Notes: generated by a model not told the origin, from the sequence alone. Positions 45,820-55,420 are shown, counted from the first letter of the stretch. The stretch: 64,000 nt of DNA from Tahibacter amnicola (GCF_025398735.1 NZ_CP104694.1:981501-1045500); one strand, 5' to 3'. Made by a program: numbers and translations.

Positions 45820-46389
45820 ATGACGAACGAGGACGAGTGGGTCGCAGCGGCCCGTAACGGGGATCGGGTGGCCTTCCGGCGCCTGGTGGATGCGCACGCC
45901 CGCACGTTTCACGCGCTCGCCGCGCGGATCACGCGCGATGCCACGCTGGCGGAGGATGCCGTGCAGGAGGCCCTGTGGAATGCCTGGCGTCACCTTCGCG
46001 ACTTCGATGGCCGCGCGCGTTTCTCGACCTGGATGCACCGCATCGTGGTGAACGCGGCACTGGAACAGCTGCGCCGCCGCGGCGATCGCGAGGACAACCT
46101 TGCCGGGCTCCTGGAAGACGACGACGAAGAAGCGGCGTTCCTGGCCCGCCATGCCGACGAAACGCCCGGTCCGGATCTGCACGCCGACGGCCACGAAATC
46201 CGCGTGCGCGTGGAAACGCAGCTGGCGCGTATGAGCGCCCTGGAGCGCAGTGCTTTCGTCCTGCGTCACCACGAGGGACATTCGCTGGAAGAAATCTGCG
46301 GCGTGCTCTCGATCAATGTATCGGCCTGCAAGCAGGCCATCTTCCGCGCCGTGAAGAAGTTGCGTCTGGCGCTGGATACCGTGAGGTAG
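45820..46389 (+). CDS. ECF-type sigma factor
   Basis: A 189-residue group IV sigma factor. Region 2: [53 protein letters not shown]. Region 4: [49 protein letters not shown] 45-residue acidic linker joins them. It should direct RNA polymerase to an envelope-stress or similar regulon. It opens a four-gene operon with its anti-sigma 4 bases downstream. The target promoters cannot be read from the sequence. Confidence 0.92.
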   Translation: MTNEDEWVAAARNGDRVAFRRLVDAHARTFHALAARITRDATLAEDAVQEALWNAWRHLRDFDGRARFSTWMHRIVVNAALEQLRRRGDREDNLAGLLEDDDEEAAFLARHADETPGPDLHADGHEIRVRVETQLARMSALERSAFVLRHHEGHSLEEICGVLSINVSACKQAIFRAVKKLRLALDTVR

Positions 46390-46393
46390 TGCC

Positions 46394-47161
46394 ATGGACC
46401 CGATTCGTGACTCCGACCTGATTCTCTACCACTACCGCGACGGACTCGACGCGGATCGCTGGGCGGCGATCGACCGCGCGCTGGTTGAATCGCCCGCATT
46501 GGCGGCGCGCTATGCCCGCCTGTGCCAGACCCTGGCGCTCGCTGACGCCGCGCCCGTGCCCGAGCCGGACGCCGGCTTCGAACGCCGGCTGTGGACAGCG
46601 CTGGAGCAGCGCATCGGGCCGGCTCCGGCACGGCCCGGAATTGCCCAATGGCTGCGACGCTGGTGGGAGGCGCCATTGCGCCCGGCCTTCGCAGCGGCTG
46701 CCGGCGTGGTTCTGGCCCTGGGTGTGGCCTTTTATGCCGGCCGCTACTCGGCGCCGTTGCCGGCAGCATCGCCGGTGGCGGCAACTGAAAAGGGTGCCGC
46801 GATGGGCGACAAGGTGCTCGAGGCGTATATCGCTGCACATTTGCGTACAACGCAAAATGTGGTTTTGACCGCAGTCAACGTACAAAGCCCGGAATTGCTG
46901 GCTGGTAATCGCGATATTGCCGAGGATCTGATCGAATCCAACCGGCTGTATGCCGCTGCGGCCCAGCGCGCCGGCAACGCGCGCCTGGCGGAGTTTCTGC
47001 GTCGCCTGGAACCGCTGCTGATGGAGCTGGCTAACCAGAATGGCGCCGGTGGCATCCAAGATTCCAACGGCCTTCGTGAGTATGTCGAAAAGAACGACCT
47101 GCTGTTCGAACTCAAGGCCACGCAGGCGCGCATCGAACCGCGCCGTTCAACCAGTATCTAG
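46394..47161 (+). CDS. Membrane anti-sigma factor
   Basis: A 255-residue protein with a cytoplasmic N-terminal part (about residues 1-95), one membrane segment (about 98-117, FAAAAGVVLALGVAFYAGRY) and a helical periplasmic part (about 135-255). The N-terminus, IRDSDLILYHYRDGLDADRW, fits an anti-sigma domain that would hold the ECF factor; the Cys/His zinc motif of ZAS proteins is absent. Adjacency after four bases is the strongest evidence. The long helical periplasmic domain may sense the envelope or contact the HEAT proteins encoded next. Confidence 0.8.
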   Translation: MDPIRDSDLILYHYRDGLDADRWAAIDRALVESPALAARYARLCQTLALADAAPVPEPDAGFERRLWTALEQRIGPAPARPGIAQWLRRWWEAPLRPAFAAAAGVVLALGVAFYAGRYSAPLPAASPVAATEKGAAMGDKVLEAYIAAHLRTTQNVVLTAVNVQSPELLAGNRDIAEDLIESNRLYAAAAQRAGNARLAEFLRRLEPLLMELANQNGAGGIQDSNGLREYVEKNDLLFELKATQARIEPRRSTSI

Positions 47162-47173
47162 TGGAGCAGTGCA

Positions 47174-48415
47174 ATGACTTTGCGCGTTGTGAAGAATGCG
47201 ATGGCGACAGCCCTGCTGATCGCGCTCAGTGCCGGGGCCGCCGCGCTTCCCCAGGCGAATGGCGACATGGCGCCGCACGACAAGGAACTGGAAGCGCTTT
47301 ACTGGCGCGGCCACGAGGCCTTGAAAGAGTCCAACTGGCCGGTTGCGCTGGAACGGTTCCGGCGACTGGAAGCCCAGCTGGTCGAAAAGGAGCCAAAGGC
47401 CGCGGATGCCGCGGTCTACTGGCAAGCCTACGCGCTGGTGCAGGCACGTCGGATCGACGAGGCGCGCCGCACGGTGGAGCGTCTGCACGAAAAGTACCCG
47501 GAAAGTCGCTGGAACAAGGACGCCGTCACGCTGATCCGGCAGACACAGCCGACGCCGCCCCCCGGGTCGGTCGACGCACTCGGCGATGACGAGCTGGCCG
47601 ACACGGCGATCATGGCGCTGATGAGCGCGCCGGAAGAGCGGGCGATTCCATTGCTACAGAAGGTGTTGCGCGGGAAGTACTCCGAAAAGGTCAAGAAGCG
47701 CGCCCTGTTCGTGCTCAGCCAGTTCGAAACCTCGGAGGCGCGCACGATCATTGCCAATGTCGCCCGCGACGGTTCGCCGTCCATGCGCAACGAGGCGATC
47801 CGCATGCTCGGCATCAGCGGTGACAGTTCGGCCATCGAGCGGCTGAGCGAGATCTACCGCAATGCGCCGGTCGAGGTGCGGCGCGAGGTCATGCAGGCCT
47901 GGCTGGTGGCGGACCGCCCTGATCTGCTGCGTGATGCGGCCAAGGAGGAAACGGACGAGAACGTGCGTCGCGATGCCATCAACGCGCTGGGCGCGATGGG
48001 CGCGACGACCGAGCTGGCGTCCATCCTGGACGATCTCCCCGACGAGGAATCCCAGCGCGCCATCGTGCACGCCCTGGGCGTGGGCGGTGACGTGGAACAA
48101 CTGCGAAGGATTGCCGAGTCGGCGAAATCCGAGTCGATCCGCAAGGAAGCGCTCCAGGCCATCGGCATCGCCGGCTCCGACGCGGCATCCAAGGTGCTGA
48201 TCGACCTGTACGGGAAATCCGATGCACCCGGATGGCACGAATCGGTTCTCCAGGGGCTGATGGTGGCGGGCAATACCAAGGCGCTCCGGCAGCTGTACAC
48301 GATCGCCAAGACCCGCGAGGAGAAGCAGCAGATTCTGAAAATCCTGACGGCCAGCGGCGACGACGCCGCGCTCGACGTCATCGAAGAAGCGATCAACAAA
48401 GGAGAGAATCCATGA
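47174..48415 (+). CDS. Exported HEAT-repeat protein (TPR-like N-terminus)
   Basis: A 413-residue protein with a signal peptide (about residues 1-25). Residues 30-120 look like a TPR-type tandem (LYWRGHEALKESNWPVALERF; QAYALVQARRIDEARRTVERLHEKYPES). From about 145 to the end there are about eight HEAT repeats of some 31-34 residues (KKRALFVLSQFETSEARTII, RNEAIRMLGISGDSSAIERL, RREVMQAWLVADRPDLLRDA and so on). These form a long curved solenoid for protein binding. It is 12 bases after the anti-sigma gene, and its stop overlaps the next start (ATGA). Confidence 0.82.
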   Translation: MTLRVVKNAMATALLIALSAGAAALPQANGDMAPHDKELEALYWRGHEALKESNWPVALERFRRLEAQLVEKEPKAADAAVYWQAYALVQARRIDEARRTVERLHEKYPESRWNKDAVTLIRQTQPTPPPGSVDALGDDELADTAIMALMSAPEERAIPLLQKVLRGKYSEKVKKRALFVLSQFETSEARTIIANVARDGSPSMRNEAIRMLGISGDSSAIERLSEIYRNAPVEVRREVMQAWLVADRPDLLRDAAKEETDENVRRDAINALGAMGATTELASILDDLPDEESQRAIVHALGVGGDVEQLRRIAESAKSESIRKEALQAIGIAGSDAASKVLIDLYGKSDAPGWHESVLQGLMVAGNTKALRQLYTIAKTREEKQQILKILTASGDDAALDVIEEAINKGENP

Positions 48416-49389
48416 AAACGGCACTACTGGCGGCCATCGCCTTCGTGGGATCCCCGGCAGCGCTGGCCGACGGATTCTCCAGCGCAATGGGAAAAGTGGA
48501 CGGCTGGGCGGGCTGGCGCGTGCCGCTGGCCGAAGGCGTGGCGGCGCCGTGTTGCCAGTCTCACTCGCGCAAGGGCGATCTGCACCGTCGCTGCCATCTG
48601 GATGAGCGCGACTGGAGTGTGACGACGCACAAGCCGGTGGCATCCGGCGCGTCGGGCGACCTGCTGGTGTTCGCTCGGATCGAGGGCGGAAAGGTTCGCC
48701 GGCTGCGCGTGACCAGCGAGGACTGCCCGATCGACAGCACGGTGCCGGTCTCCGACCTCGGTGCCCCGGCGCCCGCCGAGAGTGTGGCGTGGTTGACGGC
48801 GCAGCTGGGGACTTCCCAGTCCGATGAGGCCATGGCGGCGATCGCCTGGCACGCAGGTGCACCGGCGGATGCGGCACTGAAAGCCGCCGCGGCGCCGGGC
48901 CGCCCGATGAAAGTCCGGGAAAATGCGCTGTTCTGGATCGGACAAACCCGTGGCGCTGCCGGCGTGGAGACGATTGCACGTTTTGCCACGCAGGATCCGG
49001 ATGCGGCGCTGCGCGAGAAGGCCATCTTCGCGCTGTCGCAGGCCGAGGGTACCGACACGTTCGATCGGATCCGCGCCATTGCCCGGGACGATGCGGCGCC
49101 TTCCGTGCGCGGCCAGGCGATGTTCTGGCTGGCCCAGCAATTTCCCGAACGGGCCGAGGCGGAAATCCTCTCGCTCATTACGCGCGAGAAGGATGAGAGC
49201 GTGCGCGAGGAGGGCGTTTTTGCCCTGTCGCAGCTGGGTGACGAGCGTGCGGCAAAGGCCCTGATTGCCGTTGCGCGTGGAAATTACCCACGGGATGTCC
49301 GGCGGCAGGCGATCTTCTGGTTGGGCCAGACCGGCAGTGACGAGGCGATCGCCTTTCTCGATACGGTGCTTTCCGCACCCGAACGCTGA
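48412..49389 (+). CDS. Exported HEAT-repeat protein (Cys-containing N-terminus)
   Basis: A 325-residue protein with a signal peptide (about residues 1-19). A Cys/His-rich block follows (PCCQSHSRKGDLHRRCHLDE, then SEDCPIDS), and from about residue 140 HEAT repeats of about 31 residues with the repeated core VRENALFWIGQT, LREKAIFALSQAEG, VRGQAMFWLAQQ, VREEGVFALSQLGD and VRRQAIFWLGQTG. The GGAGAG and ATGA overlap show tight coupling to the first HEAT gene. The two proteins may act as a pair in the periplasm under the sigma factor's control. No known function. Confidence 0.82.
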   Translation: MKTALLAAIAFVGSPAALADGFSSAMGKVDGWAGWRVPLAEGVAAPCCQSHSRKGDLHRRCHLDERDWSVTTHKPVASGASGDLLVFARIEGGKVRRLRVTSEDCPIDSTVPVSDLGAPAPAESVAWLTAQLGTSQSDEAMAAIAWHAGAPADAALKAAAAPGRPMKVRENALFWIGQTRGAAGVETIARFATQDPDAALREKAIFALSQAEGTDTFDRIRAIARDDAAPSVRGQAMFWLAQQFPERAEAEILSLITREKDESVREEGVFALSQLGDERAAKALIAVARGNYPRDVRRQAIFWLGQTGSDEAIAFLDTVLSAPER

Positions 49390-49708
49390 TCGCCGGGAGG
49401 AATCCGGCGGTCGGGATTCGACCATTCGCCAGTGCCCGGCAGGTGTCCGGACAAGCGTGATGAAACTGGCTTATGCCGTGCCAAGATTAGCAGACCAGGC
49501 AATGGCTTGGCGCGGCAAGCTAGCCAGAATAGCGAGCAGACGAAACGTTTTTTTGCCCGGATAAACGTGAACTGGTCGACATTTTGGATGGCGCGCTTCG
49601 ATGCTAAGCTTGTCTCGAAGGCCTGTCCGGGGCTGGCCTGTCAATCACCGGCCGGCCGATGCACATGGGGGTGCGTCACCGGTAACAACAGTCTCCCTTG
49701 GAGGCAGT
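49390..49708. other. Intergenic region after the HEAT operon
   Basis: No gene is supported in this 319-base gap. An imperfect inverted repeat GATCGCCGG...CCGGCGGTC (49388-49413) directly follows the HEAT stop codon. The stretch around 49550-49620 is A/T-richer and could hold the promoter of the following gene, but no clear -35/-10 pair with proper spacing stands out. Confidence 0.4.
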
Positions 49709-50296
49709 ATGTCGACGCAGCGATCGACGTGGGTCCCCACCTGGCCAAGCACGGCGCCGGAAACGACGCCTGCTGGCACGTCGCCTGTCTCTTCGCAGAC
49801 ACCCAAGGCGCCGGTGCCGCCGCCAACGCGTCCGGCCGCTCCTGCGCAACAAGGTGGCGTGCTGGGGCGTCCGCTACCGCCGACGCAGCCTGCGCCGCCG
49901 GCATCGCGCCCGGTTGCACCGACGGCGAGTGTGCTGGGCAAGCCCATTCCGCCGGCTGCACCGGCGAATCCGAACCTTACGCCGCCCGCCCACCTGGCGA
50001 ACAACGCCGTGCTGGCGGATCTGGCTCGCCAGGCCCGCACCGCACGCGCCGAACTGCAGGCGGCGCAGGAAACCTTCGCCCGTCGCGCGCTCGGCCTGTA
50101 CGAAACGCTGCGCGTGGTCGATGACAGCCTGGTCCAGCTGGCCACCCACGTACTGGGCAACAGCGTCATCGCTGCAGCCTGGTTCAGTTCGCGCAATCAC
50201 CATCTGTCGCAGCGGTCTCCGCTGGAGGTTCTGATGGTGGGGGACCGCGAGCTGGTCGTGAACGAGCTGTTGCGCCTGGAGCACGGCGTCTACTGA
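49709..50296 (+). CDS. Pro-rich protein with ParS/MbcA-like C-terminal domain
   Basis: A 195-residue protein. Residues 1-105 are low-complexity (Pro, Ala, Thr, Val) with repeats such as GVLGRPLPP and SVLGKPIPP. Residues 110-150 form a helix (LADLARQARTARAELQAAQE). The last 60 residues resemble the Xre/MbcA/ParS toxin-binding domain: AWFSSRNHHLSQRSPLEVLM, then LLRLEHGVY. In toxin-antitoxin pairs that domain binds a RES or ADP-ribosyltransferase toxin, but no such toxin gene is adjacent. ATG 49709 has TTGGAGG upstream. The frame stays open upstream to 49601 without coding character. Confidence 0.6.
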   Translation: MSTQRSTWVPTWPSTAPETTPAGTSPVSSQTPKAPVPPPTRPAAPAQQGGVLGRPLPPTQPAPPASRPVAPTASVLGKPIPPAAPANPNLTPPAHLANNAVLADLARQARTARAELQAAQETFARRALGLYETLRVVDDSLVQLATHVLGNSVIAAAWFSSRNHHLSQRSPLEVLMVGDRELVVNELLRLEHGVY

Positions 50297-50403
50297 GGCA
50301 CCGCCCCGGGCGGGCAGGCGACCTTGCCGCCTCGCTCTTTTCCTTCATTGGCTGACATCCCGACGGCGTTGCACAATGCCGCTTTGCAGACGCGGAGCTG
50401 CCG

Positions 50404-51282
50404 ATGTCGCCGGTTGTCGATTCTTTTTTTGATGCCACTACGGGCACCTGGTCGCACATTGTCAGCGGCGGGCCCGGTACCGACGCCGCTATCATCGATC
50501 CGGTCTGGGATTTCGACATGCCGTCCGGCCGCATCAGTACTGCCTCAGCCGAGCGAGTCCTGGCGCATGTCCGCACGCAGCGGCTGCAGGTCGCCTGGAT
50601 CCTGGAAACCCACGCGCATGCAGACCATCTCACGGCCATGGATTGGCTCAAGAACCGGTTGAGAACCGAGGGTCATGCGGCCGTCACCGCCATCGGCGAG
50701 GGCATCTGTTTCGTCCAGGCGGTATTTCGCGACCGTTTCGGGCTGGGGCCGGAATTTCCCACTGACGGATCGCAGTTCGACCGGCTGCTGCGCGAGGGCG
50801 ACCGGCTGCCGTTGGGCGGGGCCGTCATTGAGGTGCTGGCCACGCCAGGCCACACCAACGACAGCATGAGCTACCGAATCGGTAACGCCGTGTTCGTCGG
50901 CGACACCGTCTTTTCGCCGACCGCAGGCACCGCGCGCTGTGATTTCCCGGGCGGCGACGCGCACCGCCTGTACCAGTCGATCCACCGGTTGTATGCCTTG
51001 CCGGGCGACACCCGCCTGTACCTGTGCCATGACTATCCAGCCCGGGATGCCGAGCCGCGAAGCCAGGTGCCGGTCGACGAGCAGAGGCAGGATAACGCGC
51101 ACCTGGCCGCCACGACGGACGAATCGGACTACGTCCAGTTTCGCCGGTCCCGTGACGCCGGGCTTTCCGTGCCGCGACTGCTGTATCCGGCACTGCAGGT
51201 GAATATCCGGGCAGGCCGCCTGCCCGATGCCGACGAAGCAGGGCGTTGCTTCCTGGTCGTCCCGGTGACGCAGCCCGGCTAG
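50404..51282 (+). CDS. MBL-fold metallo-hydrolase, persulfide dioxygenase-like
   Basis: A 292-residue metallo-beta-lactamase-fold enzyme. The metal motif is ETHAHADHLTAMDWL (His70, His72, Asp74, His75), with further ligands in LATPGHTNDSMSY, FVGDTVF and LCHDYPARD. The combination, with GTARCDFPGGDAHRLYQSI, matches the bacterial Blh/ETHE1-like persulfide dioxygenases, which oxidise glutathione persulfide during sulfide detoxification. A rhodanese or BigR-type regulator is not seen next to it. Cytoplasmic; a lactonase or glyoxalase II role is the alternative. Confidence 0.8.
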   Translation: MSPVVDSFFDATTGTWSHIVSGGPGTDAAIIDPVWDFDMPSGRISTASAERVLAHVRTQRLQVAWILETHAHADHLTAMDWLKNRLRTEGHAAVTAIGEGICFVQAVFRDRFGLGPEFPTDGSQFDRLLREGDRLPLGGAVIEVLATPGHTNDSMSYRIGNAVFVGDTVFSPTAGTARCDFPGGDAHRLYQSIHRLYALPGDTRLYLCHDYPARDAEPRSQVPVDEQRQDNAHLAATTDESDYVQFRRSRDAGLSVPRLLYPALQVNIRAGRLPDADEAGRCFLVVPVTQPG

Positions 51283-51343
51283 CGGGTCGCGCGGTTGCAC
51301 GGGCCATGTCACACTGGCGAACCGCAAGGTACAGGACGCCGCC

Positions 51344-52126
51344 GTGCACCGTTTCCTTTTTATCCTTGTAGTGTTTTTGTTGTCTCCGGCCGCGTGGGCC
51401 TGGGGCCCGGTCGGGCACCGCACCGTGGCGAAACTGGCCGAAGACCAGCTCAGTCCCGCCGCAAAGACGCAGGTCGTCTCGTTGCTCGCGCCTGACAACG
51501 AACGCACCCTGGTCGACATCGCTGTCTGGGCCGATGACCTGCGCGACACCGACCCGGCGCGCTTCCGCACCACCTCGCGCCAGCATTACGTCAACATCCG
51601 CAGCGATACCTGCCGTTTCGACGCCGGGCGTGACTGCGCCGGGGGCGAGTGCGTGGTGATTGCCATCCGTCGCAATACGGACATCCTCAAGGACAAGCGG
51701 CGTTCCCGCGAGGAACGGGCCGACGCCCTGCGTTTCGTCGTTCACTTCGTCGGCGATGTGCACCAGCCGTTGCACGCCAGCTATCGCAGCGACAAGGGCG
51801 GTAACGAGGAACAGGTGCGCGTTGGCCGCGACACCAGGAACCTGCACTCCGTGTGGGATTCGATCATGCTCGACTCCACCGGGCTGAGCTGGTCCCAGTA
51901 CGCGAAAAAGCTGACGTTGCAGCGCGCCCTGGTCGAGCGCGACAACGCGCTGCGGCCGGATCTGTGGGCGCAGGAATCCTGCAGCATCGTGCGCGACGGC
52001 GATATTTATCCCGATAAGCGCAAAGTAGACGACACCTACTTCGACCGGCACCTGCCCCAGGCCGAACGGCGGCTGCGCGAGGCTGGCAACCGCCTGGCTC
52101 ATCTGATCAATACCGCACTGCAGTAG
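51344..52126 (+). CDS. S1/P1 family secreted nuclease
   Basis: A 260-residue protein with a signal peptide (residues 1-19) so that Trp20 becomes the first residue of the mature chain, as required for zinc binding in S1/P1 nucleases (AWA-WGPVGHRTVAKLAE). Further zinc ligands are in DIAVWADDLRD, HYVNI, VVHFVGDVHQPLHA and NLHSVWDS. These enzymes degrade single-stranded DNA and RNA outside the cytoplasm, probably for phosphate or nucleotide scavenging. The start is a GTG at 51344. Confidence 0.9.
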   Translation: MHRFLFILVVFLLSPAAWAWGPVGHRTVAKLAEDQLSPAAKTQVVSLLAPDNERTLVDIAVWADDLRDTDPARFRTTSRQHYVNIRSDTCRFDAGRDCAGGECVVIAIRRNTDILKDKRRSREERADALRFVVHFVGDVHQPLHASYRSDKGGNEEQVRVGRDTRNLHSVWDSIMLDSTGLSWSQYAKKLTLQRALVERDNALRPDLWAQESCSIVRDGDIYPDKRKVDDTYFDRHLPQAERRLREAGNRLAHLINTALQ

Positions 52127-52302
52127 CGCCGGTTGTGACCGCGCGCTGGCAGGGATGACCCGGTGCTGTGCTAGGTTTAGGACGGGTCTGGGTCGTCGGG
52201 GAGGGCGGCGTGGACCCCGGTGTGCGTGTACCGCCGGCGTGTGCCGGAGCCGCGGGAGCCGCCGCTCAATCCCCCACGAGAACCTGGACAACAACAACGC
52301 CT

Positions 52303-53763
52303 ATGCAGACTCGCCGCACCAAGATCATCGCCACACTGGGCCCCGCCACGGATGCGCCCGGCATGCTCAAGCGCATCATCGAAGAAGGCGTGGACATCGT
52401 CCGCCTGAACCTCTCCCACGGCGTCGCTGCCGACCATGCCCGGCGCGCTGTGGAAGTGCGACAGGTGGCCGAGGCGCTGGGTCGCGAAGTCGGGGTGCTG
52501 GCCGACCTGCAGGGGCCGAAGATCCGCATCGAGAAGTTCGCCAAGGGCAAGGTCAATCTCGAGCCTGGCCAGCCGTTTGTCCTGGACTGCCGCGCGGACG
52601 CCGCGCCCGGTGACGACGCGCGCGTCGGCGTGAGCTACCTGGGTCTGCCCGCAGACGTGCAGACGGGCGATACGCTGCTGCTGGACGACGGCCTGATCTC
52701 GCTTGCCGTTCTCGACGTGGTCGGCACGGAGGTGCGCTGCCAGGTGCTCAACGGCGGCGTGCTGTCGGACCGGAAAGGGCTCAACCGCCTGGGTGGCGGA
52801 TTGTCCGTCGCGGCGTTGAGCGATAAAGACCGCGCGGACATCAAGCTGGCCGCCGAAATCGGCGCAGACTTCCTCGCTGTTTCGTTCGCCAAGTCTGCCG
52901 AGGACATGAACGAGGCGCGTCGCCTCCTGCGCGCCGCGGCCGGGCAGGGGGCGCTGGTCGCCAAGATCGAGCGCGCCGAAGCGATTGACGTGCTGGGTGA
53001 GATCATCGACGCATCCGATGCGGTGATGGTGGCGCGCGGCGACCTGGGCGTGGAAATCGGCGACGCCGAATTGCCGGGCCTGCAGAAGAAGATCATTCGC
53101 GAGGCGCTGATCCGCAACTGTATCGTGATCACCGCCACGCAAATGCTGCAGTCGATGGTCGAGGCGCCGATTCCCACACGCGCGGAAGTGCTCGATGTGG
53201 CCAATGCCGTCATCGATGGGACGGATGCAGTCATGTTGAGCCAGGAAAGTGCGTCGGGCCGCCACCCCGACAAGGCGGTCGCCGCCATGCGCCGGGTGTG
53301 CCTGGGTGCCGAGCGCCAGTTCGAGCCGATGGAAGGATTCCAGCCCGGCCAGCACCGACTGGACCGCACGGACCAGGCCATCGCGATGTCGGCCATGTTC
53401 CTGGCGACCCAGGTCAATCCGCGCGCGATCGTGGCATTGACGGAATCCGGTGCCACGGCGCAGTGGCTCAGCCGCTACCGCTCCGCGGTGCCGATCTATG
53501 CGCTGTCGCGAAGTGCGGCGGCGCGTCGTCGCATGCAGCTCTATCGCGATGTCTATCCCGTGGAATTTGATGCCCGGGGCGTCGACCCGGCGCATGCCAC
53601 GCGGGCAGCCATCCAGCACCTGTTCAATCTCGGCCGCCTCTCGGAAAACGACCGCGTGATCATTACCACAGGTGATCACACCGGCCGGCTGGGGGGCACC
53701 AATACCCTCAAATTGCTGCGCGTCGGGTCGGGCGGACTGGCCGAAGGGCTCGGGGAGCTGTAG
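52303..53763 (+). CDS. pyk: Pyruvate kinase
   Basis: A 486-residue pyruvate kinase. It begins TRRTKIIATLGPAT, and has KIERAEAIDVLGEIIDASDAVMVARGDLGVE (catalytic Lys, Mg2+ site), IVITATQMLQSMVEAPIPTRAEV and the ATP-linked DAVMLSQESASGRHP. The C-terminal domain is full length. ATG 52303 is preferred to an upstream TTG/CTG region that is Pro/Ala-rich. It converts PEP and ADP to pyruvate and ATP. Confidence 0.96.
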   Translation: MQTRRTKIIATLGPATDAPGMLKRIIEEGVDIVRLNLSHGVAADHARRAVEVRQVAEALGREVGVLADLQGPKIRIEKFAKGKVNLEPGQPFVLDCRADAAPGDDARVGVSYLGLPADVQTGDTLLLDDGLISLAVLDVVGTEVRCQVLNGGVLSDRKGLNRLGGGLSVAALSDKDRADIKLAAEIGADFLAVSFAKSAEDMNEARRLLRAAAGQGALVAKIERAEAIDVLGEIIDASDAVMVARGDLGVEIGDAELPGLQKKIIREALIRNCIVITATQMLQSMVEAPIPTRAEVLDVANAVIDGTDAVMLSQESASGRHPDKAVAAMRRVCLGAERQFEPMEGFQPGQHRLDRTDQAIAMSAMFLATQVNPRAIVALTESGATAQWLSRYRSAVPIYALSRSAAARRRMQLYRDVYPVEFDARGVDPAHATRAAIQHLFNLGRLSENDRVIITTGDHTGRLGGTNTLKLLRVGSGGLAEGLGEL

Positions 53764-54057
53764 TCTCCAACGGTTCAGCCCGCCATCGGCCACGGATGTA
53801 CGCCGGCCGGTCGGCGGGCGATTCGGTTCCAGTCGTCGGGGGGCGGCTGCACCGTTTTTGCCATGGCAGGACAATTGCTGACGGACTGAGCCGAACGGCC
53901 GCCAATTTACGGTAGCTGTAGCTGAGGGGAATCCCGTTCCTGGCTCGGCCGTTGCCCTGTTGCAGCAGCGGTGCGTTCACGCGCGTCCAGCCGGCGTAAA
54001 GCGACTTTTCCCCTATATATCAGGAACCATAACGGAATTCTTAAGGTCGTTACTGAG

Positions 54058-54603
54058 ATGAATACCTCGCTTTACACGATTCTGTGCATCGTCATCCGCG
54101 TTGGCGCCGTGGTGTGGTTTCTGGCGACCGTGATGGCCGTGCCGCAGTTCGTGGTAATGATCGCGGATACCGGTGGATCGGCCTTGAGCCTGTGGACCAT
54201 CGGTTCCGCACTGGTTTCCCTGCTGGCGACGGCGCTGCTGTGGATCTATCCCGGTGCGCTGGCGCGCCTGGCGGCCAGCCGGGCCAGCCAGCAACCGTTC
54301 TCCAGCAACATCGGCGGCGCCGACCTGCAGTGGATCGCTTTCAGCGTACTGGGGCTGTGGTTCGTGATGCAGGGAGCGCTCTACCTGCTCATGGGCAGTG
54401 CCCGCGCGCTGGCCGTGACGTACGCCATGCAGGCCGACAGCGTCGTCGGCGCCATGCAGTGGGTCGACACTCTGGTCTACGGCCCGGGCCAGATGCTCCT
54501 CGGAATCGCCCTTTGCTTCGGTGCGCGCGGCATGGTCCGCCTGCTGCGCACCGCCCGCTATGCCAGCCCAGTCAAGCACACGGACGATTTGGCTCATGAA
54601 TGA
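54058..54603 (+). CDS. Four-TM membrane protein of unknown function
   Basis: A 181-residue protein with four hydrophobic segments (about residues 7-32, 45-65, 92-115 and 140-158), probably with both ends in the cytoplasm. No family recognised. It overlaps the next gene by eight bases, so the pair is co-translated. ATG 54058 has GAG nearby (CTGAG). The A/T-rich CTATATAT at 54012 could hold its promoter. Confidence 0.65.
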   Translation: MNTSLYTILCIVIRVGAVVWFLATVMAVPQFVVMIADTGGSALSLWTIGSALVSLLATALLWIYPGALARLAASRASQQPFSSNIGGADLQWIAFSVLGLWFVMQGALYLLMGSARALAVTYAMQADSVVGAMQWVDTLVYGPGQMLLGIALCFGARGMVRLLRTARYASPVKHTDDLAHE

Positions 54604-55129
54604 GAATGTTCGCCGCTTCATCCCCATCGTGGTGATGATGCTGATCCTGCTCTGCGGATTCCTCCTGATCCGTGAAAGCGTCGCCCAGACCTCGCCGCGT
54701 CCGGTCGCGCCGAAAGACCTTGCCAAGTACTGGCTCGTGTCGAGCACGTCGCTGGAGGCGCTGGTGCCCAATTCCGGCCGCAACATGGACAAGCCCAGCT
54801 GTGCGTCGGTGGCCTACGTGATTGAAGCCAACGGCACCACCAGCAATATCCGCCTTGAAAAGCTGTATCCGGCCAGTGACCTGGGGAGCGTCGCCACCAG
54901 CGTCGTTCAGAACCTGCGCTACGTGCCAGGGCCGAACAACCAGGGCGTGGTTCCCGTGGCCACACGCGTGGTATTGCCGTTCAATCTTCCACCCGTCCAG
55001 GGAACGCCCGAGCGGCAGGCGCAGATCACGGCGTATCGGGAAAGGGTACTGGCGCAGTGCGAGCCGACGGTGCCGCCCGTGAAGAATGAGACGCCCGCCA
55101 CCGGCCAGGGCGCCGCGCCGCACCAGTGA
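54596..55129 (+). CDS. Membrane-anchored TonB C-terminal-like protein
   Basis: A 177-residue protein with an N-terminal anchor or signal (about residues 7-26, PIVVMMLILLCGFLLI), a mature part with a TonB-type carboxyl domain: CASVAYVIEANGTTSNIRLEKLYP, VVQNLRYVPGPNNQGVVPVATRVVLPFNLPP. It has no Pro-rich linker and no ExbBD pair nearby, so it is not a classical TonB. Overlap with the four-TM gene implies they act together at the inner membrane. Function unknown. Confidence 0.65.
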   Translation: MNENVRRFIPIVVMMLILLCGFLLIRESVAQTSPRPVAPKDLAKYWLVSSTSLEALVPNSGRNMDKPSCASVAYVIEANGTTSNIRLEKLYPASDLGSVATSVVQNLRYVPGPNNQGVVPVATRVVLPFNLPPVQGTPERQAQITAYRERVLAQCEPTVPPVKNETPATGQGAAPHQ

Positions 55130-55420
55130 ACTGGCGGCAGTAGCAGCACACCTGACGTTCCGGAGAGGTTGCGCGGTGCGACGAACCGCCGCACTGCGGC
55201 GGCATGCGGCATTGGCGGCAATCGACGCCGGAACCCTGTGATGGCTGCTTCCGGGACTGGCCCCTGCCGAACCGGCGGCGGTCCGATGCGCCGTGATGCC
55301 GAGGCGATCACTTCCGTTGCCGTTGTCCGATACGCACCGGCGACCTTCCAGCCCGCAACACTCCGAGACTCCCAATGCCCTCACGCCTCCTTGCCCTTCT
55401 CGGTCCGAACCAATGCCGGG

